NCBI GenBank assembly: GCA_046733475.1
Contig: JBKPPF010000024.1
Location: forward strand, 1-64,000
DNA from: DATEOR01 sp046733475
GTDB lineage: Bacteria; Actinomycetota; Thermoleophilia; Gaiellales; Gaiellaceae
DNA: 64,000 nucleotides
Reading direction: 5' to 3'
The notes under the pieces were generated by a model. It was not told the DNA's origin, made no database searches, and worked only from the letters and a program-made list of their open reading frames with translations. Made by a program: the position numbers and the translations under genes. Positions 41,712-49,552 of the stretch are shown in pieces. Position 1 is the first letter of the stretch. Each line of letters starts with the position of its first letter.

Positions 41712-42292
41712 GCGAGTGCGAGCGCCTGGGTCGCGAGCGGGAGCACGTGCTCGGGCTCATGGCTGGCGACGACGAGTGTCTTCGCGCCCGCCGCCTCGGC
41801 GAGAACGTCGTCGACCAGGGTCCGGGCGGACGCGTCGAGGCCGGAATACGGCTCGTCGAAAAGCAGCAGCTCCGGCCCGTGGAGAAGGACGCGGCAGAGC
41901 GCAAGCCGTTGCTGCATGCCCCGGGAAAAGGAGCCGACGCCCTGGTGCCGCACCTCCCAGAGCCCGAAGCGCTCGAGGAGGGCGCCGATTTTCTCCCGTC
42001 GCTCGGCCACGTGGTAGAGCCGCCCGTACAGGTCCAGGTTCTCGAGCGCCGTGAGCTCCTTGTAGACCAGCGGCTCATGGGCGAGGTATCCGATCCGCCC
42101 GCGCGGGAGGTCCACCTCGATCTCGCCCTCCGTCGGCGCGAGGAGACCGGCCATGAGGGCGAGGAGCGTCGACTTCCCCGAGCCGTTCGGGCCCGTGACG
42201 AGGAGGAGCTCGCCGGCCCGCACCTTGAGGTCGAGGTCGCGAATGACGCGCTTCAAGCCGAACCGCCGTCCGAGGCCTCGTGCCTGAATCAC
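41708..42292 (-). CDS. ccmA: Heme exporter ATP-binding protein CcmA
   Basis: A 194-residue ABC ATPase with Walker A GPNGSGKSTLLAL, a signature in the form SFSRGMQQRLALCR (typical of CcmA rather than LSGGQ), Walker B LLLFDEPYSGLD and the switch His in VVASHEPEH. The small size is normal for CcmA. GTG 42292 overlaps the prenyltransferase stop (GTGA) and gives the usual N-terminus (VIQARGLGRRFG). Its energy is used to release holo-CcmE from CcmC. Confidence 0.93.
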   Translation of the reverse strand: MIQARGLGRRFGLKRVIRDLDLKVRAGELLLVTGPNGSGKSTLLALMAGLLAPTEGEIEVDLPRGRIGYLAHEPLVYKELTALENLDLYGRLYHVAERREKIGALLERFGLWEVRHQGVGSFSRGMQQRLALCRVLLHGPELLLFDEPYSGLDASARTLVDDVLAEAAGAKTLVVASHEPEHVLPLATQALALA

Positions 42293-43152
42293 ACCAGCAC
42301 GTCCAGGAGGACGAAGACGAAGAACGTCACGCTGATGACGCCGTTCATCGTGAAGAACGCCATGTCGAGCCGCTTCCAGTCGCGCGGGGAAACGAGCGAG
42401 TGCTCGTAGGCGAGGAGCGCGGCCACCGCGGCGACGCCCGTCCAGTAGAACGCACCCACCGACAGGCCGAGGCCGGTCAGGATCAGAAGGAGAACCGTGA
42501 GCGCGTGGCAGGCGCGGGCGCCCCAGAACGCAGCCGCAACACCGTAGCGCGCCGGCACGGAGTGCAGCCCCTGCGTCCGGTCGACATCGAGGTCGAAGAG
42601 CGCGTAGAGGAGGTCGAAGCCTGCGACCCAGAGAGCGACGGCGCCGCCAAGCGCCCAGGCCTCCCATGGAAGCGTGTTCGTGATCGCGGCCCAGGCGCCG
42701 AGCGGTGCGAGCCCGTCCACAGCGCCGAGCCAGAAGTGCGAGAGCGCACTCCAGCGCTTCAGATAGGGGTAGAGCACGAAGCCGGCGACCGGGATCGGCC
42801 AGAGCCAGTGGACGATCGGCGCGAGCTGGAAGACGGCGAAGAGGAAGACGACCAGCGAAAGGACACAGAAGAGAACGACCTGCGGAGGCGTGAGGGCGCC
42901 GCGCGGGATCTCCCTTCCGGCCGTGCGCGGGTTCCGCGCGTCGATGCGTGCGTCGATGAGGCGGTTCAGCGCCATCGCCAGGCTCCGGGCTCCGAGCATG
43001 GCTACGGTGATCCAGAGAAGGTCGTGCGCGCTCGGGATCCCGTCGACCGCGAGAAACGCGCCGATGTAGGCGAACGGAAGCGCGAAGATCGTGTGCTCGA
43101 TCTTCACCAGCGAGGCGAAGAGTCGCGGGTAGCGGAACGCTGCCTCGGTCAC
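42289..43152 (-). CDS. UbiA-family polyprenyltransferase, probably menaquinone pathway
   Basis: A 287-residue enzyme with eight to nine membrane helices. Both Asp-rich motifs are present: NRLIDARIDARNPRT and DLLYALFDLDVDRTQG. It attaches a polyprenyl chain to an aromatic or dihydroxynaphthoate-type acceptor. UbiA-like proteins of this length in actinobacteria often serve the futalosine menaquinone route (MqnP), but no other quinone gene is here, so the acceptor is inferred. It lies between mog and ccmA, overlapping both by four bases. The start is GTG 43152. Confidence 0.88.
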   Translation of the reverse strand: MTEAAFRYPRLFASLVKIEHTIFALPFAYIGAFLAVDGIPSAHDLLWITVAMLGARSLAMALNRLIDARIDARNPRTAGREIPRGALTPPQVVLFCVLSLVVFLFAVFQLAPIVHWLWPIPVAGFVLYPYLKRWSALSHFWLGAVDGLAPLGAWAAITNTLPWEAWALGGAVALWVAGFDLLYALFDLDVDRTQGLHSVPARYGVAAAFWGARACHALTVLLLILTGLGLSVGAFYWTGVAAVAALLAYEHSLVSPRDWKRLDMAFFTMNGVISVTFFVFVLLDVLV

Positions 43153-43628
43153 GTCTGGCGATGCTCCGTTGTCTCTGCTGCCAACAGCTTGACGGCATGG
43201 CCGACCGAGGGCGCGAGCACGGCCCAGCCGTCTCGGCAGGCACCCGGAGAGCCCGGGAGGTTGACGACGAGCGTCGTGCCGACGATGCCCGCAGTGCCCC
43301 GGGAAAGCATTCCGTGCGGAGTCCTGGCGAGGGCGTCCGCCCGCACGGCCTCGGCGATCCCCGGCGCGTGGCGCTCGAGGACCTCTGCGGTCGCCTCCGG
43401 CGTCACGTCGCGCGGACCGAACCCGGTCCCCCCGGTCGTCAGTACGAGCACACTCGTCCCGGCCAGCTCGCGAAGAGCCGTGGCGATCTCGTCGCGGTCG
43501 TCAGGAACCGTCCGGCGCTCGATCTCCCATCCGTCGCCGGCAAGAGCTTCGGCGAGCAGATCCCCGCTCGCGTCCTCGCGCTCGCCCGCCGAGACGCCGT
43601 CGGAGACAGTGAGCACGGCGGCTCTCAC
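43149..43628 (-). CDS. mog: Molybdopterin adenylyltransferase (MogA/MoaB family)
   Basis: A 159-residue MoCF-fold protein. Conserved parts are RAAVLTVSDGVSAGEREDAS, the nucleotide/molybdopterin loop VLTTGGTGFGPRDVTPEAT, and LVVNLPGSPGACRDGWAVL. It adenylylates molybdopterin before molybdate insertion by MoeA (found at 53610-54818). GTG 43628 overlaps the moaC stop, which fixes the start. The length fits MoaB/MogA; CinA-type extensions are absent. Confidence 0.92.
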   Translation of the reverse strand: MRAAVLTVSDGVSAGEREDASGDLLAEALAGDGWEIERRTVPDDRDEIATALRELAGTSVLVLTTGGTGFGPRDVTPEATAEVLERHAPGIAEAVRADALARTPHGMLSRGTAGIVGTTLVVNLPGSPGACRDGWAVLAPSVGHAVKLLAAETTEHRQT

Positions 43629-44074
43629 CCCTTCGTCTTCTCGAGGAGCCTGACGTCCTCGATCGTCATCTCGCGGTCGACTGCCTTGGCCATGTCGTAG
43701 ACGGTGAGAGCGGCAACGCTCACAGCGGTCAGAGCTTCCATCTCGACGCCGGTCTGCGCGATCGTCTCGACCGTGGCAACGATCTGAACCCCGCCCTCGC
43801 CCACCTCGAGCTCGACGTCGATGCTCGTCAGCGGAAGCGGGTGGCACAGCGGAACGAGCTCCGAGGTCCGCTTGGCGGCCATGATGCCGGCGAGCTGTGC
43901 CGTCGCGAGAGCGTCGCCCTTCGGAAGCAAGCGCAGCGCCGTTGCTGTCTCGGCGCTCATCGCCACCCGGCCGGACGCCACAGCGCGGCGGCGCTCGTGC
44001 GGCTTGCCGCCCACGTCGACCATGTGGACGCTGCCCTCGGCGTCGACGTGGCTTAGACCCTGATTTGCAGGCAT
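43625..44074 (-). CDS. moaC: Cyclic pyranopterin monophosphate synthase MoaC
   Basis: A 149-residue enzyme for the second half of the first step of molybdenum cofactor synthesis (working after MoaA). It has LSHVDAEGSVHMVDVGGKP, AAKRTSELVPLCHPLPLT, and GVEMEALTAVSVAALTVYDM, all diagnostic. ATG 44074 starts one base after the otsA stop; an open extension upstream lies in otsA. moaA is not in the window. Confidence 0.95.
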   Translation of the reverse strand: MPANQGLSHVDAEGSVHMVDVGGKPHERRRAVASGRVAMSAETATALRLLPKGDALATAQLAGIMAAKRTSELVPLCHPLPLTSIDVELEVGEGGVQIVATVETIAQTGVEMEALTAVSVAALTVYDMAKAVDREMTIEDVRLLEKTKG

Positions 44075-44075
44075 T

Positions 44076-45560
44076 TCAGACAGGGAGTCTATTCCCCGAC
44101 CCGTGCTCGACGGCGTCGAGGTCGGCGAGTTGCGCATCGATCCAGGCGGCGATGTCGTGCTCTCCTACCTGAGCCCGGATCGCGTCGAGCCGTCGCTGCC
44201 GCTCGTCCTCGCCCATCGTCAGCGCCTCGTAGATCGCCCTTGCCTGGCCGGAGAGGTCGAACGGGTTCACGGTGAGCGCCCATTCACCGAGCTCGTCGTG
44301 AGCGCCCGCGTTCTCGGACAGAACGAGGACACCGTTCCGGGTGTTCACAAGCGGCGCCTCCTTCGCGACGAGGTTCATGCCGTCGAAGATCGCATTCACG
44401 AGCAGGACGTCGTACTGCTTGTACGCGGCAACGGCCTGGTGGAAGTTGTCCTCGATCCGAACCTCGAGTGGGACCCAGCCTTCGCTGCGGAAGCGGTCGT
44501 TGACCACGCGCGCGGCGCGCTGGATCGCGCCCATGTACTCGGAGTACTCGGGGATGTCCTGGCGCGAAGGGTCGAGGAGCGCGAGCATCCCCACGCGGCC
44601 GTGCAGCTCGGGGTGGTCCTCCAAGAGCAGCTCGTAGGCGCGGAAGCCGCGGACGATGTTCTTGGACGGATCCGTCCGGTCCACCCGGACGATCAGGAGC
44701 TCCGGGCGCTCCGCCTCGAGCCCCGACTCCTCCTCGCGCACGCGGTCGCTCTCCGCAAGATCCGCGAACTCTGCGGGATCGACGGAGATGGGACGCGGGT
44801 GAACGGCGACCGTGCGCCCCTCGTACGAGATCCGGCCGGCGCTGAAGTCGCTCTTCGCGCCGAGCACGTCCTCGCAGCAGCGCAGGAAGTTTCGGCACCA
44901 GCGCTCGGTGTGGAAGCTGACGAGGTCGTTGGCGAGCATCCCTTCGTGCACCGCCCGGCGGATCTTCTCGGGAAGGACGCGCCAGTAGTCGGGCTGCGGC
45001 CACGGGATGTGGACGAAGTGGCTCATCGTCGCGTCCGGCACGCGCTCCCGGACGAGACCGGGCGTCACATAGAGGTGGTAGTCGTGGAAGAAGACGTCCG
45101 CTTCGGGCTCGCGGGCGAGTTCCTCGACGACCGCGTCCGCGAACCTGTGGTTGACGGCCAGGTAGCCCTCCGCCCACGCGAGATGGAGCCCGTTGTCGAT
45201 GTTGGGGGCCTCGACGAGGCCCCAGAGGTAGTGCTGCGCGAACCAGAGGACCGGGTTCGAGACGACGTTGTAATAGAGGTCGTACGCCTGCGGATCGTGA
45301 GAGACCAGCCGTAGCCGGTACGGAGAGCCGTCGCCCGCGGCCTCGTCCAGTGGTTCGGAGCCGGCTTCGGCCGCCACGACGTGATCCTCGGCGCTCATCG
45401 CGCTCGCCACCCACGTCACGTCCTGTTTCGTGATGAGGCTCCTCAGCGCGGTGACGAGGCCGCCCCCGCCCCTGCGAGCGCTGCGCGTGCCGTCGGTTTC
45501 ACGTGAAAACGTGACGGGTGCCCGGTTGGCAACGACGATGAGCTTGCGCCGACCCGCCAT
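44076..45560 (-). CDS. otsA: Alpha,alpha-trehalose-phosphate synthase
   Basis: A 494-residue GT20 enzyme that joins UDP- or ADP-glucose to glucose-6-phosphate. It begins LIVVANRAPVTFSRE, has the RRGGGGLVTALRSL donor loop, VFFHDYHLYVTPGLVRE, SHFVHIPWPQPDYWRVLP, DLVSFHTERWCRNF and the donor-binding IVRVDRTDPSKNIVRGFRAY. The length matches E. coli OtsA. No phosphatase (OtsB) domain or gene is attached. It is 27 bases behind the TreT-like gene and one base before moaC. Confidence 0.93.
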   Translation of the reverse strand: MAGRRKLIVVANRAPVTFSRETDGTRSARRGGGGLVTALRSLITKQDVTWVASAMSAEDHVVAAEAGSEPLDEAAGDGSPYRLRLVSHDPQAYDLYYNVVSNPVLWFAQHYLWGLVEAPNIDNGLHLAWAEGYLAVNHRFADAVVEELAREPEADVFFHDYHLYVTPGLVRERVPDATMSHFVHIPWPQPDYWRVLPEKIRRAVHEGMLANDLVSFHTERWCRNFLRCCEDVLGAKSDFSAGRISYEGRTVAVHPRPISVDPAEFADLAESDRVREEESGLEAERPELLIVRVDRTDPSKNIVRGFRAYELLLEDHPELHGRVGMLALLDPSRQDIPEYSEYMGAIQRAARVVNDRFRSEGWVPLEVRIEDNFHQAVAAYKQYDVLLVNAIFDGMNLVAKEAPLVNTRNGVLVLSENAGAHDELGEWALTVNPFDLSGQARAIYEALTMGEDERQRRLDAIRAQVGEHDIAAWIDAQLADLDAVEHGSGNRLPV

Positions 45561-45587
45561 GGGGACACCCTACCGGCGGCTATGCGA

Positions 45588-46871
45588 CTAGACCGCTGTC
45601 GAGGCGGTCACGAGCTCGGCACCGCCGAGATCGTTGCCGTCGAGGCGGTTGAAAAGCGCAAGCCAGTCGCGCAGGAGCCGCGGCGAGAGGAAGTTCCGTC
45701 GCACGTACTCCTTGCCGCGAAGCGCCATCTGGCGCGCTTCCGGAGGGTCGTCGAGAATCGACTGCAACGCCTGCGCGCACTCGGCGACGGAATCGACCAG
45801 AAAACCCGTCTCGCCCTCCTGGATCTGATCGACGATCCCGCCCGCACGCCCGGCGACCAGCGGCCTCGCCTTCCAGAGCGCCTCGGTGACCGTGAGCCCG
45901 AAGCCTTCCTTGATGGACTTCTGCACGAGAGCCTCCGAGTGCACCTGGAACGCATTCACCTCGACCGATCCGACGTTGTTCAGGTTGGAGAGAATGAAGA
46001 TGTCCGGGTCGCCGCCCGCCGCGGCGACGGTCTGGTTGTAGTAGTCCCACCCCTCCGGGTCGTCGTGAGCCATCGAGCCGACGAGCGCGAGCTGCGTGCG
46101 CTGGTGGCTCTCCCGAAGTGTCCGCCACGCCTCGATGACGCCGAGCGGGTCCTTCCATGGGTCGAAGCGGGACACCTGGGTCACGAGCGGGCGGTCGACG
46201 TCGATCCCGAACTGGTCGACGATGTAGGACGCGTCCTCGGAAGAGAGCGCCATGTTCTTCGGCGTGAGCGGGTCGATCGCAGGCGGCCAGATGTACGCGG
46301 GCGGCAGGCCTTCGTGGCGCGGCACGTACTCCTCGCGGTGGAACACCATCGAGTCGTAGGAGTGCAGCCACGGGAGAAGGAAGTCGAGCACGTCCTCGTT
46401 CGGCGTCGAGAGGTCGATGTGGCAGCGCCAGATCCAGTGCTGACCGCAGGCACGTGCGTGGTCGATGACGCCGGCCGGCTGCGGGTCGTGAACGATCACG
46501 TAGTCGAAGGAGTCCGTGAGCGCCTCGGCGTTGCCGAGGTTGTAGCGGCGGAAGATCTCCTTCTCCTCGTCCGAGAGCGACCGCGGAGCGCCTTGGAGGG
46601 CGTTATGGATCGCCTTCGTCACGTCGAAGAACTCATCCTGGCCGTAGATGACCCGCCACTCGGTGTGGAGTCCGGCGTCGCGCATGAGCGGGACGAGCGT
46701 GTAGAGGATCTCGGCGACGCCGCCGCCGAAAGCCGTGGCGGAGAGATGAAGGACGCGCTTGCCCGTGAGCGGCTCGGCGAGCGCCTTCAGCTGCTCCATC
46801 AGCCCACGGCTCACGATCGTCGCGTAGTCCGCCAGGGACTTGTGACCTACGTTTACCTGCTGAAGTTCCAC
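45588..46871 (-). CDS. GT4 glycosyltransferase, TreT-type trehalose synthase
   Basis: A 427-residue GT-B glycosyltransferase. HLSATAFGGGVAEILYTLVP is the TreT/trehalose-synthase N-terminal motif, followed by GLHTEWRVIYGQDEFF, IVHDPQPAGVI, WRCHIDLSTPNED, SRFDPWKDPLGVIEAW and the donor motif KEGFGLTVTEALWKARP. Such enzymes make trehalose reversibly from NDP-glucose and glucose without a phosphate intermediate. GTG 46871 is used because the motif sits at the usual distance; earlier in-frame codons lie in the anti-sigma gene region. It precedes otsA. Confidence 0.88.
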   Translation of the reverse strand: MELQQVNVGHKSLADYATIVSRGLMEQLKALAEPLTGKRVLHLSATAFGGGVAEILYTLVPLMRDAGLHTEWRVIYGQDEFFDVTKAIHNALQGAPRSLSDEEKEIFRRYNLGNAEALTDSFDYVIVHDPQPAGVIDHARACGQHWIWRCHIDLSTPNEDVLDFLLPWLHSYDSMVFHREEYVPRHEGLPPAYIWPPAIDPLTPKNMALSSEDASYIVDQFGIDVDRPLVTQVSRFDPWKDPLGVIEAWRTLRESHQRTQLALVGSMAHDDPEGWDYYNQTVAAAGGDPDIFILSNLNNVGSVEVNAFQVHSEALVQKSIKEGFGLTVTEALWKARPLVAGRAGGIVDQIQEGETGFLVDSVAECAQALQSILDDPPEARQMALRGKEYVRRNFLSPRLLRDWLALFNRLDGNDLGGAELVTASTAV

Positions 46872-46902
46872 GGCGCCGCAGGATATCGGCGCGCTCGGCG
46901 GA

Positions 46903-47334
46903 TCAGTTGAGGAACTTCGCGAAGCGAAGACGCGAGCCGCCGCCGTTCGGGTTCGGCCCGATGTCGAGCTCGTCGGTGACTGCCCGGATGATCGCGATCC
47001 CGAGCCCCCCTTCGTCGAGCTCCTGCTGCGCACGCTCGAGGACGGCCGGGTCGAAGCCCGCTCCGTCGTCGGTCACCTGGACGACGATCCGGTCCTCGGC
47101 GAGCCGGTAGGAGACTTCGACGATCCCGTCCCGCCCTTCCTCGTAGGCGTGGCGGACCGAGTTCGAGCAGGCCTCCGTCAGGGCGAGCTTCAGATCGGCG
47201 ACGACTTCCTCCCCGAGAGCCCTGGTGCGCGCGATGCCGGTGAGCGCGAGCCGACAGAGCGCGATGTACTCGGCGCGCGCAGGGATGGTGAGTGCGACGA
47301 CTCCGTCGCCGTTTTCGCAGAGGTCGCGACCCAT
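46903..47334 (-). CDS. RsbW-like anti-sigma/serine kinase (HATPase)
   Basis: About 143 residues of a lone GHKL ATPase domain. The N box is LKLALTEACSNSVRHAY, the G1 box VTDDGAGFDP, and the G2 region EGGLGIAIIRAV. This is the RsbW/SpoIIAB type that binds a sigma factor or phosphorylates an anti-anti-sigma STAS protein. Neither partner is adjacent. ATG 47334 is preferred to GTG 47361, which lies nearer a possible promoter. It heads the run that leads into trehalose synthesis, consistent with a stress role. Confidence 0.87.
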   Translation of the reverse strand: MGRDLCENGDGVVALTIPARAEYIALCRLALTGIARTRALGEEVVADLKLALTEACSNSVRHAYEEGRDGIVEVSYRLAEDRIVVQVTDDGAGFDPAVLERAQQELDEGGLGIAIIRAVTDELDIGPNPNGGGSRLRFAKFLN

Positions 47335-47439
47335 GGGCTCGGAGTTTAGTCCCCGACCCACAGCCAGCCTAAACCTGCCTCAATCTGAAGAATCCCTCTC
47401 TCTCCTGGACCCGCTCAGTGCTTTTCTACCCGCTCGCGG

Positions 47440-48276
47440 TCACGTCGAACCGGCCAGCCGCTTTCTGGCGACGGCAACCGCCTCTGGGCTCGAGTCAACG
47501 AGGACGAAGCGGCGACCCAGCTCCGCCGCGACCGCCCCGAGCGTCCCACTGCCGGCGAACGGGTCCAGGCACCAGTCGCCCGGCCGGCTGGAGGCCTGGA
47601 CGATCCTCCGGAGGACGCCCTCGGGCTTCTGCGTCGGGTAGCCGGTCTTCTCCTTGCCGGTCGGCGAGACAATGGTGTGCCACCAGACGTCGGTCGGCAG
47701 CTTGCCGCGAGCGGCCTTCTCGGCGGTCACGAGCCCGGGCGCCATGTACGGCTCCCGCTCGACAGCCTCGGAGTCGAACCAGTAGCGCCCCGGGTCCTTG
47801 ACGTAAACGAGGATCGTGTCGTGCTTTGCAGGCCAGCGGCGCTTCGGCTTCGCGCCGTAGTCGTAAGCCCAGACGATCTCGTTCAGAAAGCACTCGCGGC
47901 CGAAGAGCTCGTCGAGCAGAAGCTTCGCGTAATGGGCCTCGCGGTAGTCGAGGTGGAGATAGAGGGTGCCGCTCGGGGAGAGCAATCGATGCAGCTCGCG
48001 AATCCGGGGCTCGAGAAAGCCCAGATAGTCCTCGAACGAATCCGGATACGACGACTCGCAGAGGAGCCGGCTCGCGTAGCGGCGACCGTAGAAGCCGACG
48101 CGATCGCCGTCCTCGTCGGGGACGACCTCGAGGGTGCGCCGGGTGACCGTCCCGCCCGTGTTGAAGGGCGGATCCGCATAGACGAGCTGGAAGCTCTCGT
48201 CCACGAAGCGCGGGAGCAGATCCAGGTTGTCGCCCAGGAGGACGAGGTCGTCGGCCGGCCGCTCCACGCGGCCCAC
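47440..48276 (-). CDS. Site-specific DNA methyltransferase (N6-adenine or N4-cytosine, beta class)
   Basis: A 278-residue DNA methylase with motif order IV to I: the catalytic motif DPPFNTGG comes early (about 33-40), then YLHLDYREAHYAKLLLDELF, the TGYPTQKPEGVLRRIVQASS block and the SAM-binding motif CLDPFAGSGTLGAV near the end. This is the beta-class arrangement. No restriction endonuclease or specificity subunit adjoins it, so it is a solitary methylase. Two GTG codons, 48276 and 48267, are possible starts. It follows the HtrA gene by about ten bases. Confidence 0.92.
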   Translation of the reverse strand: MGRVERPADDLVLLGDNLDLLPRFVDESFQLVYADPPFNTGGTVTRRTLEVVPDEDGDRVGFYGRRYASRLLCESSYPDSFEDYLGFLEPRIRELHRLLSPSGTLYLHLDYREAHYAKLLLDELFGRECFLNEIVWAYDYGAKPKRRWPAKHDTILVYVKDPGRYWFDSEAVEREPYMAPGLVTAEKAARGKLPTDVWWHTIVSPTGKEKTGYPTQKPEGVLRRIVQASSRPGDWCLDPFAGSGTLGAVAAELGRRFVLVDSSPEAVAVARKRLAGST

Positions 48277-48286
48277 TGTAGAGAAG

Positions 48287-49525
48287 CTAACGGTCGCTGC
48301 CCGGGGGGGTTGCGGGACGCTCGCCGAGCTTGACCGTGACCTCGACCTGCTTCCCGTCCCGCAGGAGCGAGAGGCGGGTCGCCTGTCCGGGCAAGAGCCC
48401 TTCCGTGATCGCGCGCACGACATCCTCCGCAGTCTCGACGGGAACCCCGTCGATCGCGACGATCAGGTCGCCGCCTGGTCGGAAGGGGATTCCCGTGAAT
48501 TCCTTCTCGAGGCCGCCGGCTTGGATGCCCGCATCCGCCGCCGGACTTCCTGCGACGACCGTCTGTACCGCCGCTCCAGCATCGGCGGAGTAGTGGAAGT
48601 GGTCGGCGAGCCGCGCCGTCAGTGTCTGCGTCGAGACCCCGAGCCACGCATAGCGCACCTCGCCGTTCTCGATCAGCTGCTCCATCGAGCGCCGCGCGGA
48701 GTTGATCGGCACGGCGAAGCCGACTCCCTCCGCCGTCCCCGAGTTGCTGTTGATCTGCGCGTTGATCCCGATGACACGGCCGCGCGCGTCGAACATCGGG
48801 CCGCCGGAGTTGCCGCGATTGATCGGCGCGTCCGTCTGGATCGCGTCGACGAGGTCGTAGCTCGAGGTCAGTGAGGCGATCGAACGCTCGGTCGCCGACA
48901 CGACCCCGACGCTCAGCGAGCTCTCGTTGCCGAACGGGCTTCCGATCGCCGCGACGGGCTGGCCGACGACGACGTGCGTGGAGTCACCGAGCGGCACCAC
49001 CGTCAGCTGATGGTCGCCGGGGTCGACCTTGAGGAGTCCGACGTCGTCGTAGATGTCCCATCCGACGATGCGCGCCCGCACCCGGTCGCCGTCCCGAAAC
49101 TCGACGAAGACGGTGTTCGCCGCCTCCGGAGTGGCAGTCGGCTCACCCTCCCCGGCCGTTGTGATCACGTGCGAGTTGGTGAGGATGTAGCCGTCCGAGG
49201 AGACGACGAAGCCGGAGCCTTGCGCTGCGTCCGCCGCCGTGACCGAGTCGTTCGGGCCGAAGAGAGCCAGGAGCGTGACGACGCCGGCGGCGCGCTCGCG
49301 GTAGATCGAAGCGGGATCGAAGTCGTTGCCCGGAAGCGGCTTGGCCTCTGCGTCCTCGTCGATCGGATTCGCCGCCGGCGTGGCGCGGCCCGGGGCCGTC
49401 AAGACGACTGTGCGCGTCGCGCCGTCATCTCCCACCCAGCCCGCCGCCTTGGCGACGACGAGCGCCGTGGACGCACCCAGGAGGGCGCAAACCACCGCAA
49501 TGACGGCTAGAGATCCCGGGCGCAC
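48287..49525 (-). CDS. HtrA/DegP-type serine protease with PDZ domain
   Basis: A 412-residue membrane-anchored protease: one N-terminal helix (about 5-28), a linker, a trypsin-like domain with His (LTNSHVITT), Asp (YDDVGLLKVD) and Ser (NRGNSGGPMF), and a C-terminal PDZ domain (from about 300; AAVQTVVAGSPAADAGIQAG, GGDLIVAIDGVPV). It degrades or refolds damaged envelope proteins. It is 27 bases behind the sensor kinase gene, so it is a likely target or partner of that two-component system. The start is GTG 49525. Confidence 0.94.
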   Translation of the reverse strand: MRPGSLAVIAVVCALLGASTALVVAKAAGWVGDDGATRTVVLTAPGRATPAANPIDEDAEAKPLPGNDFDPASIYRERAAGVVTLLALFGPNDSVTAADAAQGSGFVVSSDGYILTNSHVITTAGEGEPTATPEAANTVFVEFRDGDRVRARIVGWDIYDDVGLLKVDPGDHQLTVVPLGDSTHVVVGQPVAAIGSPFGNESSLSVGVVSATERSIASLTSSYDLVDAIQTDAPINRGNSGGPMFDARGRVIGINAQINSNSGTAEGVGFAVPINSARRSMEQLIENGEVRYAWLGVSTQTLTARLADHFHYSADAGAAVQTVVAGSPAADAGIQAGGLEKEFTGIPFRPGGDLIVAIDGVPVETAEDVVRAITEGLLPGQATRLSLLRDGKQVEVTVKLGERPATPPGSDR

Positions 49526-49552
49526 CGCGATCTCATAGTAGTTACGGCGCGC

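Noticed and set aside
47401..47440. Repeated ACCCGCTC as a hairpin terminator after the DNA methyltransferase gene
   Set aside because: The two copies are direct, not inverted, repeats, so they cannot form a stem.
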